Under the pieces are notes generated by a model that searched no databases, had not been told where the DNA came from, and was given only the letters and a program-made list of their open reading frames with translations. Positions 1 through 11,770 of a stretch of 64,000 nucleotides of DNA are shown piece by piece (the first letter of the stretch is position 1; every line of letters begins with the position of its first letter). Source of the stretch: Symbiodinium sp. CCMP2592 (lineage: Eukaryota > Sar > Dinophyceae > Suessiales > Symbiodiniaceae); assembly GCA_905221615.1 (NCBI GenBank), contig CAJNDT010001232.1:1-64000 (forward strand), read 5' to 3'. The translations under genes and the position numbers were made by a program.

Positions 1-2934
1 CGCAAGCTCGCCGCACACAAGGCTTTCCTCAGGGAAAGGTATGTGTATGCAGAGGTTGGCTATGTGCGAGAGGATTTCCAGATGCTCGTCCGCGTCATCA
101 ATGAGGCTTATGGAGTGGACTTCTTCTCCTACATCCAGCGCCACGCCGGTGATCTGGAGGTTCGCCGTAAATACACGGTGCGAACCCCTGAGGGCTATTG
201 TCTCTATGACAGTACCCTGAAGCAGCTGTTCAACGGCAGCTACCTCCTGGCGGTTCTGGAGAAAGTCTTCGCTGAGTCTGACCAGCGCGATTTCAAGTCG
301 GCTTTCGCCCGCAAGGCAAAAGCTGATTTAGTGGCGTACGAAGACTTGAAGGCGAAGAAGGAGTCTGAGCTGAATGAGCTCCTCACCCGACCATATGACG
401 ACATTATGATTGAGGAGTTCATCGAGCGCCTCCCATGTCCACAGATCGAGGAGATCGAAGAGCCTCCCGCGGCTACTCAGATGGATACCTCCGAACCGTC
501 GTCTGGATCCACGGACTTGCCACAGGGCAAGAAGGTTGATCCGGTTAAGACCGAGCCGACCGATGTGCCAATGGAGACTGATGCTCCAGGAAGCCCTCCA
601 CAGGGAGAGGTACCTGGGGCTACTGTCGAGCCAATGGAGACCGAAGCCACGGAAAGCTCTCCACAGGGAGAGGCATCCGAGGTGAAGGTCGAACCTGATG
701 TGCACATGGGTCAGGAAGGAGGTAAGTCCGAGAACATCGAAAAGGCTGAGGAAGGCTCACCACAGGGTGAGGAATCCATGCCAGACATTTCTCCCGAGAA
801 GGATGATGAAAGTGAACTTCACGATCAAGGCATCTGGGGGAAATGCAAGACTGTTCCGGATCCTGAGTCCTACCAGGCCGCGAAGGATGCAGAGGACCAG
901 AATGAGAACGCGTTCGACAAAATGGGCAAGGCAAAGGAAAAGATCGAGCTCGTTGATCTCGAAGAGTTCAAACATTTCCTTAATCAGCTCACCGAAATCG
1001 AACGACAAAGCCCTATGCGGATGCTCTGCAAGCAGCTGCATGGATATGGCTATCCAGGCTTGTATCATACAGGACTTCGTGATCCTGATTACGAGCCCGT
1101 TCTCGCCTACAAGGTGCAGCATATGAGTTGGAGGGTAAATGTTCCGAACCACAAGGGACAGAAATACTCTCTCTCTATGGTGGATCTATTCGACCAACTC
1201 AGCAAGATGGATCCCATCTATGAGCGTCGTCCCGACAAAAAGGACGTTGTTTTTCGTTCTGGGGACGTTCGTAGCACCTTGGACGACAAGCTCATGGGCA
1301 AGGCCTCTGACATCCGAGAATCAGCACTGGATGTTATGGAAGCACTTCTTGATAAGCTGAAGCCCCTGGATGCAAGCGGCAATCCGGCAACTCGAGAAGA
1401 ACTTTTGAATGCTATGCTTCACTACTTCTTGAGCACCGGAGTCGATGAAGAGGAGATCGGGGACCTCTCTCTTGAGAAGACGCCGAATCCTTATATTCAT
1501 CGTTTTGGTCTGGCGGAGGACTCCAATGTCCCTATCTTCACCAGCAAGACCAAGTATGCCGCGCTCATCCTCAATCTCGGCAACATGAGCAGGGGAAGAA
1601 AGCGTTCCGCTCCTAGCTCCGTTGCTAATCACATTGACTGGGACGATGCTACACCATCTAAAGGAGCCTTGATAAAATCGATTGCACAGTCGAAGACGCA
1701 TTTGTTTATGCTCTGCGAAGCGGCTAAGATCGATGACTCCGAAGAGGCCTTCCTCAAGTCACGCGGTTGGCAATTCCTTCGTAACGAGTCCAAGGACCTG
1801 ATGGTGGGAAGTCGTACAAATGGTGTCGGATCTTCGATCACCCGTCTTGCCGGCTCCACTCTCAGTGGATATGCCCACGAGTCCCTTCCAATAACCTATA
1901 TGGTCGCGGAAATCGTGTATGGCATGACGTTACCGACCGGTCTCCAGGGCAGTCGTGGTGATGTTCCAGATGAGTCACTGACCAAGGTCTTGGAGCGAGC
2001 TGGATCCGACCGGCTCAGAGTTTGTGTCTTCCACCTCCACAACGACGCGGCGGCAGACAAGGTGGCGTTGGCTCATGAAGTGTTGGGCAACATGTTCATC
2101 GACTGCTTGCACTACCAAGTCGACCTCATCGGTGGCGACGCCAACATGGCCCTCTACCGGGCCACCGGCAGAAAGCAGGAGTCGATGGATATCCGTGGCG
2201 GGATGTACCAAAGCCTTCTCGACTACTTCTTGGAGGCATGGTCAGAAAGCCCAAAGTGCCCACACTTCTGTTCGCCTCGTGCGAGACATGTGTCAGCAAA
2301 CGCCATGTGGCTTCTGAAACAGTATGAGGACACGCTGGGAATGCCATACAAGGAAGCTAAGCAACCAGACTGGAATACTTTTCCTGGTTTGGATCCTGTT
2401 ATGGCTACAGTCATGGAATGGGGACACAGCATGTCGGACGATCAATGGGCGGAGTTTCCGTCTTCAAAGACTGAGTTCGACATCCATGTCTCTGAGTGGC
2501 TGTTAAACTCCACCAGCGCCGCGTACCTTCTCAACGATCGGGACTATGACGCTCACACTCCGCTCCTCATCGAGGTTCACGCGAACCAGTACTCTGGAGG
2601 CAGGATGAGAGCGCTCAACCGCAATCCCGACACCGTGAAGGAAGCCGCGGACAGAAGAAAAGAGAGACAGAAGCTGAACAAGGCGCGTGGTTCTGGTTCT
2701 ACTGGTCCTGCAGCCGCACCACAGGGAGCAAGCTCTTCTCAGGAAGAGGTAGCTTCTGGTGCTAAAGCTTCTGGTTCTCAACGTCCTCAAGAACCCGCAC
2801 AACCTCCTGGTGGCAAAGAAGGCGGCAAAGGAGGCAAGTCCTCCAAAGGAAAAGGCAAGGACGCCGACAAGGGCAAGTCCAAGGGCAAGACAAGGACAAG
2901 TCCAAAGGCAAGGCCAAGGGCAAAAACTGACTAG
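1..2934 (+). CDS. Intronless protein with endonuclease/exonuclease/phosphatase (EEP)-like domain, 5' end outside window
   Basis: The frame is open from base 1 and the first start-like codon (GTG at 43) is unconvincing, so the gene begins upstream. Numbering from 43: residues 1-130 are mixed and charged; about 150-280 are acidic with four spaced P-Q-G-E/K repeats; about 300-500 have no recognised fold. About 500-850 carry, in the order expected for EEP nucleases, 'ALILNLGN' (~505), 'FMLCEA' (~555, candidate metal Glu), 'HLHNDAA' (~664), 'LIGGDAN' (~696, the G-D-x-N step) and 'DAHTPLLIEV' (~836, candidate catalytic Asp-His). The last 100 residues are Lys/Gly/Ser-rich. Known of the family: AP endonucleases, DNase I-like enzymes and LINE endonucleases share this fold. 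No reverse transcriptase follows, so it may be a stand-alone gene or part of a mobile element. The domain call rests on motif order only. Confidence 0.6.
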   Translation, partial: RKLAAHKAFLRERYVYAEVGYVREDFQMLVRVINEAYGVDFFSYIQRHAGDLEVRRKYTVRTPEGYCLYDSTLKQLFNGSYLLAVLEKVFAESDQRDFKSAFARKAKADLVAYEDLKAKKESELNELLTRPYDDIMIEEFIERLPCPQIEEIEEPPAATQMDTSEPSSGSTDLPQGKKVDPVKTEPTDVPMETDAPGSPPQGEVPGATVEPMETEATESSPQGEASEVKVEPDVHMGQEGGKSENIEKAEEGSPQGEESMPDISPEKDDESELHDQGIWGKCKTVPDPESYQAAKDAEDQNENAFDKMGKAKEKIELVDLEEFKHFLNQLTEIERQSPMRMLCKQLHGYGYPGLYHTGLRDPDYEPVLAYKVQHMSWRVNVPNHKGQKYSLSMVDLFDQLSKMDPIYERRPDKKDVVFRSGDVRSTLDDKLMGKASDIRESALDVMEALLDKLKPLDASGNPATREELLNAMLHYFLSTGVDEEEIGDLSLEKTPNPYIHRFGLAEDSNVPIFTSKTKYAALILNLGNMSRGRKRSAPSSVANHIDWDDATPSKGALIKSIAQSKTHLFMLCEAAKIDDSEEAFLKSRGWQFLRNESKDLMVGSRTNGVGSSITRLAGSTLSGYAHESLPITYMVAEIVYGMTLPTGLQGSRGDVPDESLTKVLERAGSDRLRVCVFHLHNDAAADKVALAHEVLGNMFIDCLHYQVDLIGGDANMALYRATGRKQESMDIRGGMYQSLLDYFLEAWSESPKCPHFCSPRARHVSANAMWLLKQYEDTLGMPYKEAKQPDWNTFPGLDPVMATVMEWGHSMSDDQWAEFPSSKTEFDIHVSEWLLNSTSAAYLLNDRDYDAHTPLLIEVHANQYSGGRMRALNRNPDTVKEAADRRKERQKLNKARGSGSTGPAAAPQGASSSQEEVASGAKASGSQRPQEPAQPPGGKEGGKGGKSSKGKGKDADKGKSKGKTRTSPKARPRAKTD

Positions 2935-3179
2935 GTTCAGATGAGGGCGAGGACGCAGACGTTGACGTTCCTGACGAAGACGTTGGTCCTGGCCCAGCAT
3001 CCTTTGGTGATAGACCGTGGTTCCCATTTCGCCTGCAGCTTTTTCACTGGCATTTGGAGAGATGGTACTACCCTCACCACCATTTGCCTCATCCTGATGA
3101 CAGTCCTCGTACTCGTCGTAGGGTGGAGCAGTACAACCAGAGGGTGATGAACCAAGGTCCGATGGAAGAAGTGGAGTGA
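2931..3179 (+). pseudogene. Coding-like tail in a shifted frame after the EEP-like gene
   Basis: Directly after the stop of the upstream gene, another + frame is open to a TGA at 3177-3179 and looks coding: an acidic run ('DEGEDADVDVPDED'), then an aromatic/basic segment ('FRLQLFHWHLERWYY') and 'TRRRVEQYNQR'. Upstream, the same frame reads a second Lys/Gly repeat ('DKDKSKGKAKGK') up to a TGA at 2928-2930. One indel near 2888 plus that stop would separate the annotated C-terminus from this tail. It may be a decayed C-terminus, a sequencing error or an unrelated exon. Confidence 0.35.
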
Positions 3180-3848
3180 GTGTTTCACGGAATGCTTCTT
3201 TCATAAGAAGGTATCCAGTTTGAGCATTCGCCATTTCATAGGAAGATGCTTTTCTCATGAAGAGGTACTTCCTTAAAGACCTTGTCAGAAAGAAGATACT
3301 TATCTCAGGATAAGATACTTCTCATGCCCTTATATATTTGCCGTGTCGCAAGATGTCATGCTGGCATCAAGTGGAGCTAAGCTCTACAATCTTTTATGTG
3401 ACAGTAAGCTTTCCGCCTGGAGAGGAAACTGAACACAAGTGGGCAACTTTCAAGCAAAAGTTTTCAGTTGAAGATCCGTTTGCGTTTTCGTGCGTGTTCT
3501 GCTCTTTTCATTGAAGCTGTCTTCAGGTGAGAGATGTATAGATTCTCTTCAAGTCGCAGATGTAGCTCAATACTCCGCTAATTCGACCGAGAGCAATAAC
3601 AGGCTAGTTGAATGCCGACTCCACGGCCATGCAGCTCTACGTGTTTTAAATTTGTGCCTGGTTGAAACACTGAATGTTACACATCCAGGTGCCTGTCTGT
3701 TTCACGTATCACTTGCATGTATCCATGCCTGTTGCTCAAGGTTCTAGTGCAGTGGACTACAGCTGTGCGCCTGTAGCAAAAGAGACACCTGAGTGCCTGT
3801 GTTCCTGTACGCCTAGCGAGGGGATACACGTCCAGGTTACATCTCAGG

Positions 3849-3913
3849 GGGAGGGGGGGGGGGGGGGAGAGAGGGGGGGAGGGGGGGGGAGGCCTGGGAG
3901 GGGGGGGGGAGGC
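3849..3913 (+). repeat. G-rich tract
   Basis: Nearly pure G interrupted by A, with runs of 7-15 G. It could form G-quadruplexes on the + strand and is prone to sequencing error. A Pro/Arg or Gly reading through it is not a gene. Confidence 0.9.
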
Positions 3914-4576
3914 CGACAAATCAGGTAAAATTAGGGGAAGCCGGGCAAGGGGGTGGCAAACGAACGCAAAAAACGGGTGTCTCCAAACATTTGGGAGGAT
4001 TAGGTGGAGGGTACCTGAGGGAACCCTCGGCGGATTAACAATACTATTTTGTTCATTCCCGTGAAGGGGTCTATGAGGATACTATAAGGTTACTATGATA
4101 TAGGGGCCCAAACAGGTACCAAATATTCCTAGGGTTCCTGAATATAGTTATAGTCTAGTATGCCACAAAACCTTATTCTAACTACTAAGGCCCCTGCATT
4201 ACCGGTTTCGATCTTCAGGCTTCAGTCTGCTTCAGGTACTTGTAGCTTCGGAGTGTTTGAAGTGATGAGTTTAGGGACCCAGAGAGCCCAATACCCCTTA
4301 ATTAAGGAATATGGCTTAACTTATGTAAGGCTTCATGTTATGATTTAAGGTATATTCCTTAATTAAGGGGTGTTCAGGATGCTAGGGTGTAGGCTTCAAG
4401 TTTTATTGTAGGCTCTTGGACGGGTGACCGAGAAAGCGTTGCCGGAATGCATTGGTTTTGCCTAGCGCATCTGGAAACTGGAAGAGTCAGATGCTCATCG
4501 TCTAGATCGCCCGTGGGCCCTTAGCAAGGCATTTTGCCTCGAGCATGCACCACTTGCCCTGGATCGGTTTAGAAGA

Positions 4577-4665
4577 GCTTAGGGGTACTCTCAATTTGGA
4601 GTTACTATAATCCCAAAGACACGGCTAGAATCATAGTTTTTGCTAAGGTCCCAAGTTCAGTACAG
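4577..4665. repeat. Dispersed repeat 'CTTAGGGGTACT', three copies
   Basis: Related copies at 5487-5585 and 51837-51936 share CTTAGGGGTACT at the left, a central 'AAGAAACAGCTAAAATTAT' (cleanest in copies 2 and 3) and 'AAGTTCAGT' at the right. The copies are diverged, which suggests an older family. Confidence 0.65.
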
Positions 4666-4828
4666 AGAGGATTTGAGGCTAAGTCCCAGTTAGGAGCACC
4701 AGCAGGGCAGTGATGAATGTAATGCATTGACGTGAACAGCGCAGCCGCTACAAACAGGTTGTGCCATTTTTCCTGCTTCGTCTACATGGCACCCGGAAAC
4801 TCCAGACACAGGTGGCAGTATCCCCTAA

Positions 4829-4940
4829 CTAGGATGCCCGGTAGTACCCTTATTCCCTTTTTGTGGTCCTAGGTTCCTTATAAAGTGACCCAATACCAAG
4901 AAGAGAGGCCTTTTTATTCTTAGGTTACTGGGTAACCTAG
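4829..4940. repeat. Dispersed 112-bp repeat, copy 1
   Basis: About 95 % identical by eye to 10949-11060. It starts CTAGGATGCCCGGTAGTAC and ends GGTTACTGGGTAACCTAG, so the ends are partly inverted. Both copies lie outside recognised exons. Confidence 0.8.
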
Positions 4941-5486
4941 TAATTGAAAAGGTTACCCGTTTTTGGCTGGGGTACTCAGCCCACTAGTAGGGTTTCTGGA
5001 GTCTCTGTCCTTTGGGCGGTGTAAGTGTGCCAGCTTACCTTTGGATCGCGAAGCCTCTCGGAGGACAACGCCACATGATCTAATGGTTCTATAGTAAACC
5101 CCAAAATTTGAAAATCGGATTAAAGACAACTAGTGCTGGGATTCCTTATGTACTTCACTTAAAGATTGAGGCTGTTGGGTTTCCCACTTTTGGGCTTCTG
5201 CTGTATGGTGGCATGGGGCAAGGCAATTAGTTGTGTCAGATTTGTGGAGTGTCAAAAATTGGGGACTCAAACCCTTATCATAAGGACCTTGAAATATAGT
5301 ATAATAACAACAATAATATGCAATAAAATTCCATATAGCGTAACACTATATTACATATTTCAAGAAAAATATGCAGTATGGGTTTTGGTTGTTTGAGCAG
5401 CATGGAGGCTTCGAGGCTTCGTTTGTCCGATGGCCTCGGCGCAAGGGCGCAGCCCACAAGTCCAATCGTTTACGGCTGCACTGCTT

Positions 5487-5585
5487 ACTTAGGGGTACTG
5501 AAAAAATATTTTGAATATTTGGTTCCTATAACCCCTAAGAAACAGCTAAAATTATGTTTCTTGCTAGAGGCCTCAGTTCAGTATA
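5487..5585. repeat. Dispersed repeat 'CTTAGGGGTACT', copy 2
   Basis: Same family as 4577-4665 and 51837-51936; no visible target duplication. Confidence 0.65.
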
Positions 5586-7273
5586 GTATTAAAGTACAAA
5601 GGGATGTATACTTCAGTTCAACAACTTGCATATTCATCTTTCTGTCTATCGATCCTTTCTACCTACTTGTCCATCTATGTATGCATCTATCTACAGGTAT
5701 ATGTATTTAAATTTATAACCCAGGCTATCCCATATAATCACGTACCAGAATAGCCATTGCATAGCATAGTGCAGTATGATGCAGTACAATCTAGCAGAGT
5801 ATAGTACAGGAAGTGATAGGGTAGGATAACCCAGGACCTCCTAGGGTATGTAGGAGAGAAGAGAGGATACAAGTAAAGCACCTGATATGGCAGCATAGTG
5901 TGGCCATGATAGTTATAACACAACATGCTATCTTCGAAGTACCAAGTTTAGTATAACAGAGGTAGGAGCATGCAATGAGCTATGCCAGCGACATGTAGTA
6001 CACCGCTATATAGCAAACTATTCTACAACATACGTACTATGGTCTGATACGATAAAGCCGGATTTCATCTCAGAGACAATGTGCAGTATTATCATAAGCT
6101 AGAAATCATGACCAGCTACATAAGGTACTGCAGTAGCGACATGTTGTGCTTCATTGTATGTTCATTTACGAAACCGAATATAGTATAGTACACTGCATTA
6201 TGACATGATAAAACTAAAACAGAATAGAGATAGAGTGTACTGCAACTATATCGTGCTACCGTAGGATAGTGAACTACGATTTCGCACATTGCACACTACA
6301 TGCAATTAAGCAAAGCAGAATATAGGACAAATAATCGAAACATCACTTTAGGTTGCAGCATACCATAATTCAACGTGATGTCATGTACTGTAATGCATTG
6401 TAACATGATATGAAAATGCAGTATGGCATAATATTGCATATGACAGTCCCATGTCGTTCCTTATATTAGAGTGGAATAAAGCACACCCTGAAGCCTAGCA
6501 CAACATGGCATAGCATCTCGGTATACATATACTGTGTATGCACATGTCAGATGTAAACATGTCTAGCTGGCGACATTTGTATGTGGGGATGAGTGTCTGC
6601 CTGTCTGTCTGTATGTATGTATGTATGCATATTTTGTGTATGCATTTTCGCTTCGACATACTAGAAAGCATCTGACATAGCACACACATGCTGTAACATA
6701 ACGTGTAATCAGTAGGATCCAACCTTGAAGGACTTCCCCTTCCCGGCCCCGGCCCTCCAAAGAAGCACTCATCCCGAGCCCCCCCCCCACTTCCCCCGCC
6801 CGTGTGTGCGATCGGGTTTAGGGTTTTGTGTTTCGGATGCTTGCGGAAAGTTTGCTACCATTTTTGGCATCAAGGCACCCCAAACAGCAGCACCAGCAGG
6901 GCAGCAGCACCTGCAATCTTTTCCGTTGTCCGCACGGCCTTTAAGACAGGTTGTGCAAGTTGCAGATGGGCACTGTTTGCAGCTGCTCATCGTCTAGATT
7001 CAGTGGGCCGTGTAGGCTCGACAGCTTTATCTTGAGGATCCTGCTAGACCGTTTGATAGGAGATGGTTCTCCGCAACGCGGGGGCGGTCACCACCACCGC
7101 CCCACCTTGCCAAGGTCATGAGGGTGTGAAGTTTTGGACCATGACTTGCAGCTTGGTGGAAAAGCTCGGAGGCCCTCCAACAAGTACGATCTTTGAACGG
7201 GGAAAGCCTGTGTAAACAAGATGAACAACTACTGGCACTGATGGTGGTGGCTGTATATGGCGCCTATAGGGTT

Positions 7274-7379
7274 GGTGATGGTGGTGGTGGTGGTGGTGGT
7301 GGTGGTGGTGGTGGTGGTGGTGGTGGTGGTGGTGGTGGTGGTGGTGGTGGTGGTGGTGGTGGTGGTGGTGGTGGTGGTG
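7274..7379 (+). repeat. GGT trinucleotide microsatellite
   Basis: About 35 uninterrupted GGT units. The long Gly or Val reading frames across it (about 7193-7852) come from the repeat and are not annotated as genes. Confidence 0.95.
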
Positions 7380-7736
7380 CCGGCAACGTGTGTCAATTTG
7401 TCGGGAGCACTGCTGGAAGCAGCACTCGGCTTAGTGTTGGTGGTGATGCGGTGGGTTGTGACGGTAGTAAGCACCCCTCTTCGCCAGCCGTAGTCGTTGT
7501 AGCAGCATCACAGAAGAGAAGCAGTGGTAGTCTCGCCTCGTCGCGGTCGTCTTATGTGGGTACAGTCAGTAGTAGGTTTTTCACCTCGGCCAGGATCCAT
7601 GCGATCGTTGTAGAGCGCATGCGTCCTCGGCAGCACTGTATCTACAGCTATATCTATGGCCAATACGGTTATATGAATATGAACATTATCCTCACTACTT
7701 CTGGTACTAGTATTGCTGCTAGTGTTGTTTACATTC

Positions 7737-7814
7737 CCTTTTTGGGTAACCTAAATAATAGGTGCCGTATTCTAATAAGAACCCCAGAAGGGACCCTAAT
7801 TTTGACAACTACCC
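7737..7814. mobile_element. Family-B hairpin, truncated
   Basis: Inverted relative to 33121-33221 and lacking the first arm; keeps 'ATAGGTGCCGTATT' and 'AATTTTGACAACTACCC'. Confidence 0.65.
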
Positions 7815-7966
7815 AGGTTCTGTTGAGCTTGGGGAGTTGTGTAGTCTTCTAAACCTTTTTGTCAGATTGGTACGACTAGGACACTATTCTATGAAACTGG
7901 TTAACCAAAAGGAAGGAGTTACAACAAGGGCTATAGGTAAGGCTGCCAAGGCTGGTCGTTTGAGCC

Positions 7967-8023
7967 ATGGCCGCCTTGGCTGTTGTCATTGCATTCCTTG
8001 CAGCTGCAGAGTCTGGCGGCGAG
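7967..8023 (+). CDS. Candidate exon 1 of the hydrolase: signal peptide
   Basis: ATG at 7967 opens 'MAALAVVIAFLAAAESGGE', a short N-terminus, hydrophobic core and Ala-rich cleavage region. The frame then meets a standard donor, GAG|GTGAGG. Assignment to the hydrolase rests on position, strand and phase 0 only. Confidence 0.45.
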
Positions 8024-11000
8024 GTGAGGGCCGCCAACAACTGCGGTTCAGGGTTTATGATTTAGTGTACGATAGCCAGTCGTCCAAGATGTCGATAGGG
8101 AACCGGTGTTGCATAGTCATTGGCTTCGCTGTGAGGTATCATGAGAGGTCTGTTGTATAAAGCAAATATATATATATATATATATACATACATATATATA
8201 TATATATATATGCAAACACACGCCTTAATTAAGTCTAGACCCAAAGACTCGTGAGTGTTGGCAGCCTCTGTCTCTCTCTCTCTCTCTCTCTTTTTCTCTG
8301 TCTCGGTCTCACTTGCTCGCTGGCTCACCCACACAATCACTTACTCACAGGCTCACTCACTCACTCTTTCTGTCTCTCACTCTAACTCTGTAACCCTAAC
8401 TCTGTGACTGTAGCACTCCGAGTGCTAGCTACAGTAACCATCACTAACCTTAACATCCTGCATGTGTCCTCATACCCAATTAGTCTCTCAACTATCAATC
8501 AACTCTACGCCCTCAGCCCTAACTTGTAGGGTTTAGGATGGTTTAGGGCTCCTAAACCCTTAAACCCCTAAACCCTGAAGCCCCTGAAGTCCCCTAAACC
8601 CCTAAACCCCTAAACCTCTGAAGCCCCTACATGAGCTGCCGGGAGGTCCAGATCGATCCACGGCGTGCGGAACTGAGCTGCGAGGCGCTGTTACGGCACG
8701 CCTTCCCCGACCTCTGTGACTTGTGCCATAGTTGGGTAAAATTTTACGTTTCAAAGGGTAGTTGGGTAAATTTTTTTGCATTTTTAAGGGTAGTTGGGTA
8801 AAAGTTTACATGTTTAAGGGTACTTAAACCCGATAAGGAATAGAAATTTCAGTTTTTCATACCATCCCAACCATGGACTAGGTGACCTGGAGGTCGTCCC
8901 TGGTGCCATCCAGGCAGGTGTGTTGCGGTTGTAAGGCTTAGGGCGTCTAACTGTGAGGTTTATGTTTTAGGCTATTGGGGTTGTGTGTGTGTGTGTGTTT
9001 TTTTTGGGTTTAGGGCTTAATTAAACGGCCGATTGGGCTTCGGGCTCATATGTTTTTGGGCTTAAAGGAAGATGTGGAGGTTTTGGGCGACGGGATTGGG
9101 TTCAGTCAGGATGGGATTGAGAATTGCCAGAGCCTACTTGTTTGTAGGTTCTGATTATTTGGCCTCATACAGGATCTATAGGGGCCCTGCAAATTACGCT
9201 CAGAAAATCAGATGCCCGCGCGTCCTAGGTTTGTGCTCATGGGTGTTTGCAACCCTTCTCTGAGTTCCAAAATCTCAACCAATATCTATTGAGAATGAAT
9301 GTCTTCTCTTGCGACAGATGTTTTTGCAAAACCCACCCTACGCCGAGGTTTTTGGAGTCTTCTGAATCCGGAGCCGTAGCCCTCGCCCTGCAACCCAGAC
9401 AGCAACCTCGAGCCCCAAACCTCACCTTCAAGCCTAAGCCCTAAAAACCCTAATGCAGGGGCTGAAATAAGTAGAACAGGGCTTGGGGGTACATTATACT
9501 ATGGTTGTTGCAATAAGGAACCTCCAAAACCCCATCTTAATTATTCAGGCCCTACATTAGACCCCGCGAGGCAACTTCCCAATTCAGGAATCTGCCTTAA
9601 AATTTCTGACGAGCTAGGTAGCACCTTGGGGAAACCCTAAACCCTAAACTTTACACTTTCCCTTATGGTTCCTCTGGGGGAAACCTTTTGTTTGAAGACC
9701 TTTTGGGAACCCAGTCTCCAAAACCCAGCAGGATGGCTCCTCAAAAGGGACCCAGAGACTCCAATAAGGTTCCTTTAAAGGGTCTATAAGGGTTCCTTTA
9801 AGGGATCTATAAGGGATCTACAGGGTTTAGGGTTTAGGGGACTCCAATATCCTTTAATTAAGGAATATACCTTAAATTATACTAGAATCCTTGATAAGAT
9901 TTAAGGAATATGCCTTAATTAAGGGATAGTGGAGTCTCTGGGAGAACCTTGGGCTAGGAGCTCTGTCAGGTCTTTAGCGGTTTGGGGTTTAGGGCTTCGG
10001 GTTTAGGGCTTAGGGTTTAGGGTTTAGGGTTTGGGGTTTAGGGTTTGGGGTTTAGGGTTTGGGGGTTAGGGTTTGGGGTTTAGGGTTTGGGGTTTGGGGT
10101 TTTAGCAAGGCCTTACGAAATGCGAAGGAGCGTTAAGAACTCCCTGCAATGTGCTGCACCCTGAACCCTTGATACACCGCCAGCCCAGAACCTTTTTAGT
10201 CCGGAACCTTGCTAGTAAGGAGCTCGACTATAGGAGCTTAACAATTACCTATACCATATTGGGGGGTTCCTTTTTCTAGTTCGAGTATAAGCGGTCCCAA
10301 AGCCCTATTCTAAAAATCAAGGCCCCTATCCTAGACCCTCACAGAACCCCTTAAAGGAACCCTTATGACACCTTTTGAAGGGTATCCTACAACCTACTCT
10401 AACTATTAAGGCCCCTATATAATTTCTTCCCAGAGGTCCGCGGACTGAACCTGGCCTACTGGCGCTATACGCGTCGCGGGGACACGGCCCCAAGCCTCAG
10501 CATTGAAAAACATGCCGAGCGTGAAACCCGAATGGAAACCCTCTGGGGTTTAGGGTTTAAGGCTTGGGGTATCAACCCTATACGTCCTGAATCCCCTAAA
10601 ATCCAAACCTGCAAGAATTCTCTACGGTTCCAGGCTGGAGATTTGCCCACTGCTTGAAAGTGTCAACTCCTACCTCAGAACCCGCACCCTGACCAGTCCA
10701 CCTTTGGTGTGGTTCTAAAATCACTCGTGAGCCAAGGCTCCAATAACTCCAAGTCTAACGCCCGAAGACCGTAGTGTATAAGGCTTTTGGTAAATTTTGG
10801 GCCTGAGCATTGCCTTAGTAGCTGAGTAGGTCTCCTTTAACCTTTTGGGGTTTTATAATCCTACCATCAACAAAAGGGTTAACCTTTTTTGGGGCTAGCG
10901 CACTCAGCGCCTAACCCTAAACCCTAGAGCGCCGAGCTTGATTGGTTTCTAGGATGCCCGGTAGTACCCTTATTCCCTTTTTGTGGTCCTAGGTTCCTTA

Positions 11001-11700
11001 TAAAGTTACCCAATACCAAAAAGAGAGGCCCTTTTATTCTCAGGTTACTGGGTAACCTAGTGATTTTAACGATTTCGAATCGCCCAGCAAAGATCCCGAA
11101 GCGCCTAGACTCACGTGGGAGTTTCCGAGAAGAGGACCATAATGTTGTACCATGAATAGTAGGATCCTTCTTGTAAGGATCCCAAGATAAGGTACCCCGG
11201 TTTTCGGAAACACCCACGTAGAAGCCTGAAAAACTCGCACTGGCCATTCCTGAGGGTTCTTGTTCGAAGTTTACATGTTATATGGGTGGTTGGCAAAATG
11301 ATTTTTCTTTTTTTGGCCTGTTTTAATACGGCACCTATTATATAGGGTACCCAAAAAAGGCCACAATTTTGACAACCACACGTATATATGGGCCCCTAAG
11401 CCCTTCTTAGATTCATGAAGGCCCGTATACTGCATGCAGCATTTGATTTTCGAAGCTTGGATCAACATACAGGATTTAGGATTTGTTGTTTCAGGGTTTA
11501 GGTTCAGGCTGTATATGTTGAGATGTGGTACCTAGGATGTGATAGGTTTAAGGGAAAGGGCTTGACCGCACGACTGCAAGCTTCGGTTGAATTACTACTA
11601 TTAATGTTGGTAATATTAATGTTCTATTATTATTGTTGTTGTTGATATTGATATTGTTACTGTTATCATTATGATGATGATGATGATTATGATGATGATG

Positions 11701-11770
<70 letters not shown>

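Larger units (their letters stand above)
3180..7966 (+). other. Non-coding stretch between the EEP-like gene and the hydrolase gene
   Basis: No gene could be supported. It holds a G-rich tract (3849-3913), hairpin or dispersed repeats at 4278-4372, 4577-4665, 4829-4940 and 5487-5585, an AT-rich stretch about 5.2-6.7 kb, a GGT microsatellite, and a partial hairpin repeat at 7737-7814. Short parts of 4480-4520 and 6983-7010 share 'TGCTCATCGTCTAGA', so they may be diverged duplicates. Bases 7070-7210 contain a possible exon without homology support. Confidence 0.5.

Noticed and set aside
2503..3258. 251-codon minus-strand frame
   Set aside because: Antisense shadow of the EEP-like gene end and its Lys/Gly repeat; Arg/Leu-rich without features.
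4412..4430. 5S rRNA-like 'CTTGGACGGGTGACCG'
   Set aside because: Only about 16 bases match; upstream 5S boxes are missing. At most a relic.
7193..7852. Long Gly-rich (and Val- or Thr-rich) reading frames
   Set aside because: Produced by the GGT microsatellite; flanking codons show no gene features.
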